Assembly (NCBI GenBank): GCA_002389505.1
Contig: DGPA01000023.1
Span: forward strand, 1 to 26,104
Origin: Halieaceae bacterium UBA4452
GTDB lineage: Bacteria; Pseudomonadota; Gammaproteobacteria; Pseudomonadales; Halieaceae
Reading direction: 5' to 3'
DNA length: 26,104 nucleotides
Positions 24,816 through 26,104 of this stretch are shown one piece after another. Each line of letters begins with the position of its first letter. Within the stretch, counting starts at the first letter, position 1. The notes below the pieces were generated by a model that saw nothing but the letters and a program-made list of their open reading frames with translations, was not told where the DNA came from and searched no databases. Position numbers and translations under genes: made by a program.

Positions 24816-25943
24816 ATGCGCCCACTCATCGCCATGTGTTTACTCATTTTTAACGCATCACTCGCGATTGCACACCCTAAGACCGACGTCGTTATGCTTT
24901 ATAACGGCGACCGTATTACGGGGGAAATTAAGGGGCTCAACAGCGGCATCCTGCGCCTAAACACAGAGTATGCAGACACCATTAATATAGAATGGCGCAA
25001 CGTTGCCCAGGTCACCTCGGACTACAGCTTTGAACTATTGCTCGCAAGCAGTGAGCGACTATTTGGCTCTATTGGCGAAACAGACACGAACGGAGCAATG
25101 ACGTTTAAAAGCATCGATAAGCTCGACACTATAGAACTCATGGCAGTGACCCAAATTCGACCGATTGAGGAAACGTTTTCCGACCGGCTGAGCTACAGCA
25201 TCAACGCCAATTTCCAGTTAGAACCTGAATTACGCAGCAATCGCATTCAGGTGGATATAGCCTATGAGGATAAAGCATCTAAGACGTCTGCATCGGCCTG
25301 GGTGTTAGAGAGCGTGACCCGCCAGCTAGACGACACTGGAGATACGGAAAATAGCGAATCCACTAGCTCGGCTAAAGTGGCGTTAGAGCATCAGCGCTGG
25401 ACTGATCGGGGAGAGTTGTACCGTACCTTCACAGCCACATACGATATGAATGAAGCCTTACAAAATGATGGCCGTATTTCTGTTGGTGCGGGATTAGGCA
25501 GGTACTTCATTGATCAACCAGGCATGCGCTTGAGCGGTGCAGCAGGGTTGCAGGGGACTCTCGAGCAGGCCTCACTTCAAGACACAGATAATCCTCCCGA
25601 TGGCTCTCCTTTTGGGGTTCAACCCGAAGACGGTACGGACAAGGCACTCGAGGCATTTATTCAAACCAACTGGCTAGTTTACGAATTCGGCAATCAAGAC
25701 CTCGATGTCACGCTCGGTGGTAACGTCTATCCGTCCTTGTCTAGTTGGGGACGCATCCGCGCCAATGCCAATGTACAGCTAAGCTGGGAAGTGATGAGTG
25801 ATTTCTATTGGAACTTGACTGCCACTGCCGAATACGACTCAGACTCCGATTCAGCCCTGGGCGACGACTTGGGTATTCCAAAGGACACCAATGTGACCCA
25901 CTTCGATTACAGCCTGACTATGGGACTCAAGTGGGCTCCTTAA
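24816..25943 (+). CDS. DUF481 family outer-membrane protein
   Basis: Protein of 375 residues with a signal peptide (MRPLIAMCLLIFNASLAIA, cleavage before HPK). An N-terminal small beta-domain contains LYNGDRITGEIKGLNSGIL and INIEWRNVAQV, a pattern seen in many DUF481 proteins. The rest is a predicted beta-barrel with repeated amphipathic strands, such as TASAWVLESVTRQ-like and LGGNVYPSLSSW. Function of DUF481 is unknown; it is usually treated as a salt-stress-linked or general outer-membrane protein. A strong GAGGAAGGAG ribosome site precedes the ATG. The C-terminus, GLKWAP, lacks the usual final Phe. Confidence 0.82.
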   Translation: MRPLIAMCLLIFNASLAIAHPKTDVVMLYNGDRITGEIKGLNSGILRLNTEYADTINIEWRNVAQVTSDYSFELLLASSERLFGSIGETDTNGAMTFKSIDKLDTIELMAVTQIRPIEETFSDRLSYSINANFQLEPELRSNRIQVDIAYEDKASKTSASAWVLESVTRQLDDTGDTENSESTSSAKVALEHQRWTDRGELYRTFTATYDMNEALQNDGRISVGAGLGRYFIDQPGMRLSGAAGLQGTLEQASLQDTDNPPDGSPFGVQPEDGTDKALEAFIQTNWLVYEFGNQDLDVTLGGNVYPSLSSWGRIRANANVQLSWEVMSDFYWNLTATAEYDSDSDSALGDDLGIPKDTNVTHFDYSLTMGLKWAP

Positions 25944-25973
25944 TTGAGCAGACGTCCTAAACGGTTTCACTGT

Positions 25974-25987
25974 GTGGCGTCAGCCAC
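25974..25987 (+). terminator. Weak hairpin after the DUF481 gene
   Basis: GTGGC-gtca-GCCAC, 30 bp after the stop, forms a short stem with no following T-run. It is a possible transcript-end hairpin, of low certainty. Confidence 0.25.
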
Positions 25988-26059
25988 GATGGTACCAAAT
26001 GACCTGATTCACTAAGAGATAGTTCTGCCACTTTTAAACTGAAGTACAGGAGTATCATC

Positions 26060-26104
26060 ATGAGCATGTCAAACACAGAAAAGACGGTCAAAGAAATACG
26101 CCGT
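26060..26104 (+). CDS. Start of an ORF, probable IS3-type transposase OrfA (partial)
   Basis: Only the first 15 codons are in the window: M-S-M-S-N-T-E-K-T-V-K-E-I-R-R, preceded by a good CAGGAG ribosome site. The EKTVKEIRR opening resembles the N-terminus of the small first ORF (helix-turn-helix, OrfA) of IS3-type elements, which continues with a Y/F-S-A-E-E-K-I-R-I motif. That continuation lies outside the window, so the call is tentative. If right, the left end of the element is probably near 26000, where TGACCTGATTC begins; IS3-family ends start with TG. Confidence 0.45.
   Translation, partial: MSMSNTEKTVKEIRR

Overview
The window reads as chromosome of a Gram-negative marine-type gammaproteobacterium. 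The evidence is a ribosome modulation factor, an alanyl aminopeptidase close to the E. coli enzyme in length and motif spacing, a DUF1315/YeaC-family protein, a DUF3313 lipoprotein, DUF481 and beta-barrel outer-membrane proteins, and moderate GC content. I cannot name the genus. Almost all of the DNA is tightly packed protein-coding sequence. I see no tRNA, rRNA or CRISPR array.

Region 1 (1-7255, plus strand): rmf, then a compact six-gene MoxR/Bat ('aerotolerance'-type) operon. Its order is MoxR ATPase, DUF58 protein, DUF4381 membrane protein, BatA-like VWA protein, a BatB-BatC fusion (VWA plus TPR plus acidic tail) and BatD. Gaps are at most 6 nt, or the genes overlap. This layout fits an AAA+ ATPase working with membrane-anchored von Willebrand A proteins in the envelope.

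Region 2 (7256-8650): a 309-bp gap holding a 6-bp inverted repeat and a tiny reverse-strand ORF, then a response regulator with an intact HD-GYP cyclic-di-GMP phosphodiesterase domain.

Region 3 (8676-16086, minus strand): seven genes read in one direction with overlaps or short gaps. The order is lipA, a GT4-type glycosyltransferase, nadK, a rhomboid protease, a YeaC-family protein, a DUF2797 protein and pepN. A perfect TATAAT -10 hexamer lies just upstream of lipA.

Region 4 (16183-22411, minus strand): a stand-alone molybdopterin oxidoreductase with an Fe-S motif but no obvious Cys/Sec molybdenum ligand. Upstream of it come a 61-residue exported peptide with a hairpin in its leader, and a 1250-residue secreted M12-type zinc metalloprotease with fibronectin-like, P-domain, InlB-like and DUF4214 modules.

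Region 5 (22415-26104): a gene-poor stretch with a degraded IS3-family transposase tail and several inverted repeats, then a DUF3313 lipoprotein (+), an outer-membrane beta-barrel protein (-) and a DUF481 protein (+). The last 45 bases begin a new ORF whose N-terminus resembles the first ORF of an IS3-type element, so the right edge may enter an insertion sequence.

I did not find a clearly novel multi-gene system. The best leads are the orphan molybdoenzyme, the protease/exported-peptide pair with its leader hairpin, and the small ORF at 7289-7399.
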